In this document: positions 41,221 to 49,626 of the stretch, piece by piece
Layout of the letters: the number at the start of each line of letters is the position of its first letter
Numbering within the stretch: position 1 is the first letter of the stretch
DNA from: Streptomyces yatensis
Lineage (GTDB): Bacteria; Actinomycetota; Actinomycetes; Streptomycetales; Streptomycetaceae
Direction: 5' to 3'
Assembly (NCBI RefSeq): GCF_018069625.1
Contig: NZ_CP072941.1
Coordinates: forward strand, 372,001 to 436,000
DNA: 64,000 bases
Position numbers and translations under genes: made by a program
Notes under the pieces: generated by a model
Told to the model about the DNA's origin: nothing
Database searches by the model: none
What the model saw: only the letters and a program-made list of their open reading frames with translations

Positions 41221-41680
41221 CCCCGCCATGCCACCGACCATCGATTTCACCCATCACGACTTCGAAGCCGAAGCCCTTGTCGTGCGTACGGACTACTCGG
41301 ACGACGCGGCCTGGCGGAGGGTCGTCGATCTGCTCAACCAGCCCGATGACAACGGTTTCGAGGTGCGCACCTTCCTGCTCGACGACCGTGCGTTCACCGG
41401 CGCGAGTCCGGAGGACGTGATATCCGCTGCCGACGCCGAACCCGCGCTCGAAGTCGTCTTCCTGGCCGATGCCGCCACCATGACCGGCGACCACCCCCTG
41501 CTCGCGGTTTCGACCAGAATCCAGGAGCTGGAGGACGGGGACATGGAGCTCGACCGCGAATTCCGCCTGATGCCCCCGGATGTCAATTTGATGCATGTGA
41601 ACCTGGCCATCGGCCATATGGACTTCTGGGAATTCGCCTATCACGCGGCTCGCGCCGCCGATCGCGTCCTCCGCCTGTGA
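41213..41680 (+). CDS. DUF6924-like hypothetical protein
   Basis: A 155-aa soluble protein resembling a Streptomyces family of unknown function (DUF6924-type): LVVRTDYSDDAAWRRVVDLLNQP, FLLDDRAFTGASPEDVIS, EVVFLADAATMTGDHPLLAVS and EFRLMPPDVNLMHVNLAIGHMDFWEFAYHA (in parts). No catalytic motif, signal or membrane segment is seen. AGAAGAGGA precedes ATG 41213; ATG 41228 is also possible. Its start overlaps the last bases of the decayed hydrolase copy B. Confidence 0.75.
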   Translation: MRDPAMPPTIDFTHHDFEAEALVVRTDYSDDAAWRRVVDLLNQPDDNGFEVRTFLLDDRAFTGASPEDVISAADAEPALEVVFLADAATMTGDHPLLAVSTRIQELEDGDMELDREFRLMPPDVNLMHVNLAIGHMDFWEFAYHAARAADRVLRL

Positions 41681-41765
41681 GCCGGACCTGATGTCCCGCG
41701 CTGGGACATGTGCCACCGCGTGGGCTCCGGCTCACGCACATGTTGATGTACCTATGGAGCAAGGC

Positions 41766-43160
41766 ATGACACTCACCCCACAGACCCGGCAGAGGGCGGT
41801 AGCGGCGCTGAAGGAGCACCTGCCCGCCGACCGGGTCCTCACCGCGGGTCCCGAGTACGCGGCGGGCACCGCGCTCTGGAACGGCGCGGTCACCTCCCGG
41901 CCCGCGATTGTGCTGCGCTGCACATCGACCGCCGAGGTACAGACCGGAGTCCGGACCGCTCGGGAGTTCGGGTTGCCGCTCTCGGTGCGGGGCGGAGGCC
42001 ACGACTGGGCGGGACGTGCCCTCACCGACCAGGGGCTGACGCTGGATCTGACCCCGATGTCCTCGGTGCATGTCGATGTGGAGGCCCGCCGGGCGACGGT
42101 TGCCGGAGGGGCCAGGACGAACCATGTGCTCGCCGCCGCCGACCCGTACGGCATGGTGGCCGCCACCGGCACCATCGGCACCGTGGGCATGGCCGGGCTG
42201 ACCCTGGGGGGCGGCTACGGCCCGTTGGGCGGCCGATTCGGCCTCGCCGCGGACAACTTGGCGGGTGCCGAGGTCGTGCTGGCCGACGGATCCGTCGTGT
42301 GGACCGACGCCGAGCACGAACCGGACCTGTTCTGGGCGCTGCGCGGCGGAGGGGGCAACTTCGGCGTGGTGACGTCCATGGAGATCCGGCTGCATACGGT
42401 GTCCACCGTCGTCACCGGGATGGTGCTCTATCCGCTGCGGCAGGCGCCGAAGGTCTTCGCGCGGCTGGAGGAACTGCTCGCGGACTGCCCGGACGAGTTG
42501 ACGGTGCAGACCGGAATCATCAACGGGCCCGACGGGGCACCGATGGCCATGCTGTGGCCGACCTGGTCCGGCGAACCCGCCGTCGGCACGGATCCATCCG
42601 GTCCGGTGCAGCGGCTGACGCGCCTGGGCACCCCCGCGGTGGCCGAGTTCGAGACCGGTTCGTTCGCGACCGCGATAGCCGCACGGGACACGATGTTCCC
42701 GGACGGGCGGTACGTCTGCCTCCGTACGCGCTCCCTCCCCCGCCACACCCCCGAGGTGGTGGACGCCCTGGTGCACGGCGCCAAGACGATGACCTCACCC
42801 CTGTCGGCCTTCTCGGTGCACCACTTCCACGGAGCGGCCACCCGCGTCCCGTGGGAGGAGACGGCCTTCGCGCTGCGCAAGCCCCACATGATGGCCGAGG
42901 TCATCGCCGTGTGGACGCCGGAGACGGACGGCGGGCGGCACGCCGCCTGGGCCGACGCCGCCTCGGCGGCGCTGGAGCCACATGCCTTCGCCGGTGGCTA
43001 CGGGAACCTGCTGGGGCCCGACGCCACTGACCAGATCCCCCACGTCTTCGGTGGCAACACCGCCCGGCTGCTCGCGGTGAAGGACACCGTCGACCCGGAC
43101 GGCGTGTTCCAGGGGATTCCCCTGCCGATCCCGGCACCCCGCGCGCTGAGCCACAGGTGA
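41766..43160 (+). CDS. FAD-binding oxidoreductase, BBE-like
   Basis: A 464-aa FAD_binding_4 plus BBE protein, cytoplasmic (no signal). The histidyl-FAD residue is in LSVRGGGHDWAGRAL. The second-attachment Cys of bicovalent enzymes is replaced (GTIGTVGMAGLTLGGGYG), so flavin is probably held by one bond. The C-terminus carries FGGNTARLLAVKDTVDPDGVFQG. ATG 41766 has GGAG at 6 bp; ATG 41754 is possible. It differs from the Tat-exported relative at 13846-15459 by lacking both the signal and the Cys. The substrate is unknown. Confidence 0.87.
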   Translation: MTLTPQTRQRAVAALKEHLPADRVLTAGPEYAAGTALWNGAVTSRPAIVLRCTSTAEVQTGVRTAREFGLPLSVRGGGHDWAGRALTDQGLTLDLTPMSSVHVDVEARRATVAGGARTNHVLAAADPYGMVAATGTIGTVGMAGLTLGGGYGPLGGRFGLAADNLAGAEVVLADGSVVWTDAEHEPDLFWALRGGGGNFGVVTSMEIRLHTVSTVVTGMVLYPLRQAPKVFARLEELLADCPDELTVQTGIINGPDGAPMAMLWPTWSGEPAVGTDPSGPVQRLTRLGTPAVAEFETGSFATAIAARDTMFPDGRYVCLRTRSLPRHTPEVVDALVHGAKTMTSPLSAFSVHHFHGAATRVPWEETAFALRKPHMMAEVIAVWTPETDGGRHAAWADAASAALEPHAFAGGYGNLLGPDATDQIPHVFGGNTARLLAVKDTVDPDGVFQGIPLPIPAPRALSHR

Positions 43161-43165
43161 CGTAG

Positions 43166-43217
43166 GACCCGGGGCCCCGGGTCCCACCCCCACGGCCCGG
43201 ACGGTCGACCGTCCGGG
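43166..43217. terminator. Two consecutive perfect palindromes after the FAD oxidoreductase
   Basis: 43166-43183 is an 18-bp perfect palindrome (GACCCGGGG/CCCCGGGTC) and 43196-43217 is a 22-bp one centred on GGTCGACC. They begin 5 bp after the stop codon, so they most likely terminate transcription; no T-tract follows, which is usual in this phylum. A regulatory role cannot be excluded. Confidence 0.5.
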
Positions 43218-43368
43218 ACCCTTGTGGAGCTGATCCAGCCTCCGGGTGCGGGTGCCAACAGCTGACGAGGGGTTTCGAGGCACGTCAACGCCGCGTCGCG
43301 GAGACGTTTCCCGCCGTGGCCCGGCGAGGAGGACGCGTTACGGCCCTACGTCATATCCATCCAACGTA

Positions 43369-43374
43369 TTGACA
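43369..43374 (+). promoter_or_regulatory. -35-like element upstream of GntR gene
   Basis: TTGACA lies in a short AT-rich stretch about 30 bp upstream of the GntR start codon. A matching -10 at 17 bp spacing is weak (CACTCT), so the assignment is tentative. Confidence 0.3.
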
Positions 43375-43403
43375 TAGCAATTGGTTGAGATCACTCTCTT
43401 CGC

Positions 43404-44135
43404 ATGGCCGAACGTGACCTCCCGCTGTACGAGCAGATCCGCAGGGAGCTGGAGGGAAACATCCGGGACGGCCGGTGGGCACCCGGGACCCGGGTGCCCA
43501 CCGAAGCCGAGCTCGGAGAACAGTTCAGCGTCTCGCGCATCACCGTGCAGCGCGCGCTGCGCGACCTCGCGGACGCCGGGCTGGTCGTCCGGTACCGCAG
43601 GCACGGCACGTTCGTCGCACAGACCACCGATGAGGAAAACCTGCTCCGCTCCGCGGGCGTGCTGACCAGCGGGCCGGAAACCCACGGCGACCACCGGGTG
43701 ATCAGCGCCAAGGTCCTGCCCGCGGGCGGCGCGGCCCTGCGGCTGCCCGGCCTGGACGACAACGACGCCGTCGTACAACTCGACCGCCACAAGCTGAGCG
43801 CAGACGGCAGCCGCGTGACCGGCACGGAGCTCGCCGTGCTGCCCTTCCGGTTCGCCCCCGACCTGCTGGACCAGGACCTGGTCACCATCACGAGCCATAT
43901 GTACCTCCGCGACCGCGGAGTGCCCCTGCAACGCTCACGGCTCTACGTGGAGCCGTACGCCCTGGACGAGGAGCACGCCGAGCTCTTCGGCCTGAAACCG
44001 GGTACCGCGGTCTTCCGCTGGCTGCGCGTCACCTGGGCGGAGAACGACGAGGTGGTCGAACACCTCGAAATCATCCTGCCGACCGACACTTCCCGCTTCT
44101 ACGTGGAGACCTCGCTCCCCGGCCCGCTCGGCTGA
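43404..44135 (+). CDS. GntR-family regulator (HutC/UTRA subfamily)
   Basis: A 243-aa regulator. N-terminal winged helix: PLYEQIRRELEGNIRDGRWAPGTRVPTEAELGEQFSVSRITVQRALRDL, represented by PTEAELGEQFSVSRITVQR. The C-terminal UTRA ligand domain has DAVVQLDRHKLSADG, YVEPYALDEEHAELFGLKPGTAVF and EIILPTDTSRFYVE. It lies 142 bp upstream of a polyamine-type importer operon in the same direction and probably senses the imported compound or its oxidation product. The ribosome-binding site is weak. Confidence 0.9.
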   Translation: MAERDLPLYEQIRRELEGNIRDGRWAPGTRVPTEAELGEQFSVSRITVQRALRDLADAGLVVRYRRHGTFVAQTTDEENLLRSAGVLTSGPETHGDHRVISAKVLPAGGAALRLPGLDDNDAVVQLDRHKLSADGSRVTGTELAVLPFRFAPDLLDQDLVTITSHMYLRDRGVPLQRSRLYVEPYALDEEHAELFGLKPGTAVFRWLRVTWAENDEVVEHLEIILPTDTSRFYVETSLPGPLG

Positions 44136-44277
44136 CCCCGTTCGCCTCCGTATCCCTCTCTCTTTCCTCGTCCCCTCGCGCACCGCGCGACGCCCGGATC
44201 CCCCATCGCTTCACCCTCCCTCCCGCCTCCTCCGGTCGCGGGAACGGCACTTCCATCCCTCATCGCAGGAGGTAGCC

Positions 44278-45354
44278 ATGGATTCCCCCCGATCAGCCCT
44301 GCCCGCCCTGTGTGCCGTGTCCAGTGCCCTCGCGCTCACCGTCGCCCTCACCGGCTGCGGCTCTCCCAACCCCGCCGCCGGCGGCGGCGGGGGCGCCTTG
44401 GTGGTGGCCGGCTACGGCGGCTCGTTCGAGACGGCGTTCCGCGACTCGGTACTGCCCGCGTTCGAGAAGAGCTGCGGCTGCAAGGTCACCTATATCCCCG
44501 GCTCGTCCACGGACACCGTCGCCAAGCTCAAGGCGCAGCGCGCCAACCCGCAGATCGACGTCGCGCTGGTCGACGACGGTCCCCAGACGCAGGCGCAGGA
44601 GGCCGGGCTGCTCGCGTCGGTCGACACCAAGGTGGTGCCGGTGGACGAGGTGGTGCCGATCGCCCGGATGGAGAACAACTCGGGGGTGGGATTCGGGCTG
44701 ACGGCCACGGGTATCGCCTACAACCCCGAGTGGTTCGAGGACCACGGCATCCCCAAGCCCACCACCTGGGAGGACCTGGCCAACCCCAAGCTCAAGGACA
44801 AGGTGGTCCTTCCGTCGATCACCAACACCTACGGGGTGGGGCTGCTGGTCGGCGCGTCCAAGGCGAACGGCGGCTCGGAGAAGGACGTCGACCCCGGCCT
44901 CACGGCGGTCAAGAAGATCGCCAAGAACGCGGCGACGTTCGACACCACCGCCGATGTGTCCAACTACTTCCTCCAGGGCCAGGCCGCCGCCTCGGTGTGG
45001 GGGGTGTCGCGGACCTCGACACTCGCGGAGAAGGACTTCCCGATCGAGTTCGCCTACCCGAAGGACGGTGCCATCGGCCTGGTGACCACGGCGAACGTGG
45101 TGAAGCAGGCACCGCATGAGGAGGTGGCCCAGAAGTTCGTCGCCCATCTGCTGGAGCCGTCCGTCCAGCGGGCGCTGGCCAAGGCGACCTACGACGGCTC
45201 GGTGGTCCAGGGCGTCAAGGAGGACCCCGCCCTGAAGGACAAGGTCGTCAGCGCCGACAAGGTGGACTCCCTGCTGAGGCTCGACTGGAAGACCATCAAC
45301 AAGAACCGCTCCGCCTGGACCGACCAGTGGAACAAGCAGGTGGAGAGCAAGTGA
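44278..45354 (+). CDS. Polyamine-type ABC importer binding lipoprotein (PotD-like)
   Basis: A 358-aa substrate-binding lipoprotein: signal peptide with lipobox LTGC (Cys27), then GALVVAGYGGSFETAFRDSVLPAFEK, a start typical of the spermidine/putrescine and related SBP_bac_8 proteins. Later regions: FGLTATGIAYNPEWFEDHGIPKP, TTWEDLANPKLKDKVVLPS. AGGAGG precedes the ATG. Its stop overlaps the ATPase start (GTGA). The binding pocket cannot be typed by eye; amines, amino acids or opines are possible. Confidence 0.9.
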   Translation: MDSPRSALPALCAVSSALALTVALTGCGSPNPAAGGGGGALVVAGYGGSFETAFRDSVLPAFEKSCGCKVTYIPGSSTDTVAKLKAQRANPQIDVALVDDGPQTQAQEAGLLASVDTKVVPVDEVVPIARMENNSGVGFGLTATGIAYNPEWFEDHGIPKPTTWEDLANPKLKDKVVLPSITNTYGVGLLVGASKANGGSEKDVDPGLTAVKKIAKNAATFDTTADVSNYFLQGQAAASVWGVSRTSTLAEKDFPIEFAYPKDGAIGLVTTANVVKQAPHEEVAQKFVAHLLEPSVQRALAKATYDGSVVQGVKEDPALKDKVVSADKVDSLLRLDWKTINKNRSAWTDQWNKQVESK

Positions 45355-46511
45355 CCGCGGGGACGGAAACCGTGGGCACGAAGGCCGCGCCGGACGCCGC
45401 CGCACGGGCCGGAACCACCCGCGGGCGGCTGGTCCTCCAGGGGATCCACAAGGCCCTGGGCGGCAAGGAGGTCGTACGCGGTATCGACCTGACGATGGAG
45501 CCCGGGGAGTTCCTCACCCTGCTCGGTCCGTCGGGGTGTGGCAAGAGCACCACGCTGAACATGGTGGCGGGCCATCTGCTGCCGGACTCCGGCGTGGTGG
45601 AGGTGGACGGGCGGGACATCACCCATCTCCCCGCGAACCGGCGGGCCATGGGCATGGTCTTCCAGTCCTATGCCCTGTTCCCCCATATGACGGTGGCGGA
45701 GAACATCGCGTTCGGCCTGCGGATGCGCAAGGTCGGGGCCGCCCAGCGCAGGCGCAGGGCGACCGAGGCCCTGGAGCTGGTGGGGCTCGACGGCATGGGC
45801 GAGCGCTATCCGCGCCAGCTCTCCGGCGGGCAGCGCCAGCGCACGGCCCTGGCCAGGGCGCTGATCGTGGAACCCGATCTGCTGCTGCTCGACGAGCCGT
45901 TCTCCAACCTCGACGCCCAGCTCAGGGTGCGACTGCGCGAGGAGGTCGCCGCCCTCCAGCGCCGGGTGGGCACCACCACCATTCTGGTCACCCACGATCA
46001 GGACGAGGCGCTCGCGGTGTCGGACCGGATCGCGGTGATGGCCGAGGGGACGATCCATCAGCTGGACGCCCCCGAGACCGTGTATCTGCGTCCGGCCACG
46101 GACTTCGTGGCGCAGTTCGTCGGCGAGGTCAATGTGCTCGACGGGATCGCGGCGGGGGCGGCCGCCGAAGGGCACCGCTGCCGGATCGGTGACACCCATC
46201 TCCTCACGGCGACACCGGTCGGCGCCGCGCCGGGCGACGGCGAGGCGGTACGGCTCTATGTGCGGCCGGAGGCCGTGCGGGTGCTGGCCGTATCCGAGGG
46301 CGTGCCACCGGCCGGTACGGCGGCGCGGCCGGGGCTTCCCGGCACCGTCGAGGCCACCCGTTTCCTCGGCACCCGCATCCGCTGCGTCGTGGCCACGGCG
46401 GCGGGACGTGTCGAGGCCACACTGCCGTTCGGTTCCGAGGTGCCCAGGCTGGGCGAGGAGGTGATCTGCGCATGGCAGCCACAGCACGCATCGCTGACGG
46501 CCCGGCCCTGA
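45351..46511 (+). CDS. ABC importer ATPase (PotA-like)
   Basis: A 386-aa ATPase: Walker A LLGPSGCGKSTTLNM, Q-loop MVFQSYALFPHMTVAENIAFG, signature RQLSGGQRQRTALARAL, Walker B DLLLLDEPFSNLDAQ, switch VTHDQDEALAVSDRIAVM. A C-terminal TOBE-type domain (residues about 290-386) has RLYVRPEAVRV, as in PotA and other carbohydrate/polyamine importers. GTG 45351 overlaps the binding-protein stop. The 3' end overlaps the first permease by about 40 bp. Confidence 0.92.
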   Translation: MTAGTETVGTKAAPDAAARAGTTRGRLVLQGIHKALGGKEVVRGIDLTMEPGEFLTLLGPSGCGKSTTLNMVAGHLLPDSGVVEVDGRDITHLPANRRAMGMVFQSYALFPHMTVAENIAFGLRMRKVGAAQRRRRATEALELVGLDGMGERYPRQLSGGQRQRTALARALIVEPDLLLLDEPFSNLDAQLRVRLREEVAALQRRVGTTTILVTHDQDEALAVSDRIAVMAEGTIHQLDAPETVYLRPATDFVAQFVGEVNVLDGIAAGAAAEGHRCRIGDTHLLTATPVGAAPGDGEAVRLYVRPEAVRVLAVSEGVPPAGTAARPGLPGTVEATRFLGTRIRCVVATAAGRVEATLPFGSEVPRLGEEVICAWQPQHASLTARP

Positions 46512-47395
46512 GGCCCGACGACTCCGCGCCGGCCCCGAAGGTTCCCCGGCAGGTCACGGCGCGCGGCCCCTGGCGCACCGGACTGCTGCTGGCCTCCCCC
46601 GCCATCGCCGTGCTCGCCCTGCTCTTCATCGCACCGCTGTTCATGCTGGTGTACAACAGCTTCCGCACCCAGGCGGGCGATCCCACACTGCGGAACTACA
46701 CACGGTTCCTCGGGGACTCCTTCTACCGGGACGTGCTGTGGCACACCCTGTGGATCGGTGCGCTGACCACTCTCGGCTGCCTCGTCGTGGGCTACCCGTT
46801 CGCCGTCTATCTGCGCGGACGCTCGCCCCGGGCACGCAACTACCTGTCCCTCGTACTGCTGTCGCCACTGCTCATCTCCATGGTGACCAGGGCGTACGGG
46901 TGGCTGGTGCTGCTCGGGCCGAAGGGGCCGATCGCGGACGGGTTCCACGCCGTGGGCCTGGAGGCGCCGAAGATGCTGTACAACGACACCGCGGTCGTCG
47001 TCGGCATGGTGCATGTGATGCTCGCCTATATGGTGCTCCCCCTGATGGGCAGCCTGGACCGGATCGACCCGGCGCTCACGCCCGCGGCCAAGGGCCTGGG
47101 GGCGAGCGGCTGGACCTGCTTCTGGCGGATCACCGTCCCGCTGTCCTTGCCGGGGATGCTCGCCGGTTCGCTGATCGTGTTCAGCCTGACCGTCTCCAGC
47201 TTCGTCACCCCGGCGATTCTGGGCGGGCCCACCGTGAAGCTGATGCCGTACTTCGTCTACACCGAGGCGACGTCCAACCTGAACTGGCCGTACGCGGCGG
47301 CCATCGGCTTCGTGCTGATCGTGGTCACGACGATTCTGACGGCCGTGTACGCCCGGCTGCTGCGCGGGCGTGGCGGCAAGGAGGTGTTCGCGTGA
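46472..47395 (+). CDS. ABC importer permease 1 (PotB-like)
   Basis: A 307-aa permease with six helices: LLLASPAIAVLALLFIAPLFMLVYNSF (first helix, in part), NYLSLVLLSPLLISMVTRAYGWLVLLG, and the EAA loop AAKGLGASGWTCFWRITVPLSLPGMLAG (given partially as GLGASGWTCFWRITVPLSLP). Overlaps both neighbours (ATPase 3' end; GTGA with permease 2), so it is expressed as part of the operon. Confidence 0.91.
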   Translation: MAATARIADGPALRPDDSAPAPKVPRQVTARGPWRTGLLLASPAIAVLALLFIAPLFMLVYNSFRTQAGDPTLRNYTRFLGDSFYRDVLWHTLWIGALTTLGCLVVGYPFAVYLRGRSPRARNYLSLVLLSPLLISMVTRAYGWLVLLGPKGPIADGFHAVGLEAPKMLYNDTAVVVGMVHVMLAYMVLPLMGSLDRIDPALTPAAKGLGASGWTCFWRITVPLSLPGMLAGSLIVFSLTVSSFVTPAILGGPTVKLMPYFVYTEATSNLNWPYAAAIGFVLIVVTTILTAVYARLLRGRGGKEVFA

Positions 47396-48279
47396 ACACG
47401 GCGAAGGCAACCACCGCATCGGCGACGAACGAGGCGGCCGGCGGGGCCGGGGACAAGCCGGTCGCCGTGGGTGTGGGCGAGCGCGCGAGGCGCCTGCTCG
47501 GGGCCGCGTTCGCCGCCCTCGTCGGGCTGTTCCTGCTGGCGCCCGTGCTGGTGACCATCGCCTCGTCGCTCACCACGACCAGCTATGTCACCTTCCCGCC
47601 CAAGGGGCTGACCCTGCACTGGTACGCGGAGCTGCTGAACCGCCCCGAGTTCCTGGACTCCTTCCTGCTCAGCATCGGCGTGGCGGCGGGGGCGGCCGTG
47701 GTGTCCACGGCGCTCGGGCTCGCGGCGGGGCTGGCCATCCACCGCTACCCGTTCCCGGGGAAGTCGGTGCTGGACAGGGTGTTCTCGAGCGCGTTCGCCG
47801 TGCCGACGATCGTGCTCGGCATCGGGCTGCTCCAGTGGTACGCCCAGCTCGGCATGGCCTCCAGCCCGCTCACCCTGCTGCTGGCGCATCTGGTGCTGAC
47901 CGTCCCGTACACGGTGCGCCTGGTCCTGGCCGGTCTCGCCGGGCTCGACCGCTCGGCGGAGCTGGCGGCCGCCGGTCTGGGTGCGAAGGCGCCGCAGGTG
48001 TTCTGGCATGTGACGCTGCCCGCCGTGCGCGGTCCGCTGATCGCGGGGGCGTTCTTCGCCCTGATCACGTCCTTCGACGACCTGACGATCGCGCTGTTCG
48101 TGGTGACCACGGACATGCAGACCCTGCCGGTGCGGATCTTCAACTACCTCCAGTACAACTACGACCCGACCGTGACCGCCGTCGGCACCGTGATGGTGCT
48201 CTTCGCCGCGGTGGCCGTCGTCATCATCGAGCGCGTCGTCGGCGTCGCTCATCTCTTCGGGGCCGATCCCGAGCGGTGA
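47392..48279 (+). CDS. ABC importer permease 2 (PotC-like)
   Basis: A 295-aa permease: polar N-terminal tail of about 35 residues, then helix LLGAAFAALVGLFLLAPVLV, TSYVTFPPKGLTLHWYAELL (typical of PotC-like subunits), and EAA loop AAAGLGAKAPQVFWHVTLPAVR followed by AGAFFALITSFDDLTIALFV. GTG 47392 overlaps permease 1. A flavin oxidase gene follows after 48 bp and is likely co-transcribed. Confidence 0.91.
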   Translation: MNTAKATTASATNEAAGGAGDKPVAVGVGERARRLLGAAFAALVGLFLLAPVLVTIASSLTTTSYVTFPPKGLTLHWYAELLNRPEFLDSFLLSIGVAAGAAVVSTALGLAAGLAIHRYPFPGKSVLDRVFSSAFAVPTIVLGIGLLQWYAQLGMASSPLTLLLAHLVLTVPYTVRLVLAGLAGLDRSAELAAAGLGAKAPQVFWHVTLPAVRGPLIAGAFFALITSFDDLTIALFVVTTDMQTLPVRIFNYLQYNYDPTVTAVGTVMVLFAAVAVVIIERVVGVAHLFGADPER

Positions 48280-48327
48280 CCCCGTCCAGTGACCTCGTGT
48301 AGTGACCCCGTGCCAAGGAGGATTCCC

Positions 48328-49485
48328 GTGCGAGTTGTGGTCATCGGAGCCGGAGTGGTGGGCGCGGCCGTGGCGGCGGAACTGGCCGCTCGCGGCGCCC
48401 GGGTCACCGTGCTCGAGGCGGATCACCCCGGAGCGGGCACCACCGCGAACTCGTTCGCCTGGATCAACAGCGCGAACAAGGAGCCCGAGCCGTACTTCGC
48501 GCTCAACCACGCCGGTATGCGCGCTCACGACGCGTTGGCCGGGGACGGCGCGCCGTGGTTCTTCCCCACCGGAAACCTGGAGTGGGCGGTGACGGACCGC
48601 CACAAGGAGGTGCTGGCCGGGCGGGTGGCGCGGCTGACGGCCAGGGACTACCCGGTGGAGTGGATCACCGCGCAACAGGCCGGGAAGCTGGAACCGGACC
48701 TCGCGGCGACACCGTCGGACGCCGTGTTCGCCTTCTTCCCCGAGGAGGCGTACACACTGCCCGTGCTGCTGCTGTCCCGGCTGCTGGGCGGGGCCAGGGA
48801 CCGGGGCGTGACGGTGGTCGGCGGCGCCAGGGTGACCGCGATCGAGCACGGCCCGGCGGGAACGGCCGTGATCTGCGCCGACGGCGGCCGCTACGTGGCG
48901 GACACGGTGGTGAGCTGCGCGGGCCGGTGGACACAGGGCGTGGCCGCGCTGGCCGGTGCGCACGTCCCCATGGCCGACCCGGATCTCGCGGGCTCGGCGA
49001 CGGTCGGCTTCCTCGCCACCACCGCACCGACGGCCGCACGCCTGTCCCGCGTGCTGACCGGCCCGCGGCTCAATGTCCGCCCCGACGGCGGTGGCCGTCT
49101 GCTCCTCCAGGCCCTGGACCTGGACGCGGCCGCGGACCCCGCCACGCCGTACCCGCCCGACGGCGAGATCGCCACCGACATGCTGGCCCGTCTGCCCGGG
49201 GTGCTGAACGCCGCCGAGGGCACCGTCGTGGAGAAGGTCCGGGTCGGTCAACGCGCCATGCCGGGCGACGGTTTCACGGTGGCGGGCTTCCCCGCCACCG
49301 ACGTTCCGTTCTACGTGGTGGCGACCCACAGCGGCATCACCCTGGCCCCGCTGCTCGGCCGCCTGGTCGCGGACGAGCTCCACGGCCATGAGTCCCCCCT
49401 GCTGAGGGACTTCCGGCCGGGCCGCTTCACCTCGGGCGAGGTGCTGCCCCCGCCCCCTGCGGCACGGCGCCCGGGCGAGCAGTGA
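48328..49485 (+). CDS. FAD-dependent amino-acid/amine oxidoreductase (DadA-like)
   Basis: A 385-aa DAO-superfamily flavoprotein. The ADP-binding motif is VRVVVIGAGVVGAAVAAELAARG, with TVLEADHPGAGTTANSFAW following; the C-terminal FAD loop is in YVVATHSGITLAPLLGRLVADEL. Members oxidise D-amino acids, glycine, sarcosine or opines. GTG 48328 has AAGGAGG upstream. It closes the importer operon, so it probably degrades the imported amine or amino acid (inference). Confidence 0.88.
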   Translation: MRVVVIGAGVVGAAVAAELAARGARVTVLEADHPGAGTTANSFAWINSANKEPEPYFALNHAGMRAHDALAGDGAPWFFPTGNLEWAVTDRHKEVLAGRVARLTARDYPVEWITAQQAGKLEPDLAATPSDAVFAFFPEEAYTLPVLLLSRLLGGARDRGVTVVGGARVTAIEHGPAGTAVICADGGRYVADTVVSCAGRWTQGVAALAGAHVPMADPDLAGSATVGFLATTAPTAARLSRVLTGPRLNVRPDGGGRLLLQALDLDAAADPATPYPPDGEIATDMLARLPGVLNAAEGTVVEKVRVGQRAMPGDGFTVAGFPATDVPFYVVATHSGITLAPLLGRLVADELHGHESPLLRDFRPGRFTSGEVLPPPPAARRPGEQ

Positions 49486-49549
49486 GACGGGCGCGCCGGT
49501 CCTCCGCGAGGGCAGTGGCATGACCGGCGCGTTCCATCGAGCCGGGTGG

Positions 49550-49582
49550 CCGGGCGCGGCGTTCCACCAGCCGCGCCCGGCA
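49550..49582. terminator. Strong hairpin between convergent genes
   Basis: GCCGGGCGCGGC (49550-49561) and GCCGCGCCCGGC (49571-49582) pair perfectly over 12 bp around a 9-base loop. It separates the oxidoreductase gene from the convergent SGNH-hydrolase gene, so it is probably a bidirectional terminator. Confidence 0.7.
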
Positions 49583-49626
49583 GCCCACCGGCGCCGTGTT
49601 GAGCCGGTGAGGCCGCCGGCGCGTGG

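Noticed and set aside
47257..49521. Minus-strand open frame of about 754 codons
   Set aside because: Antisense to the importer permeases and FAD oxidase, which are unmistakable; repetitive shadow composition.
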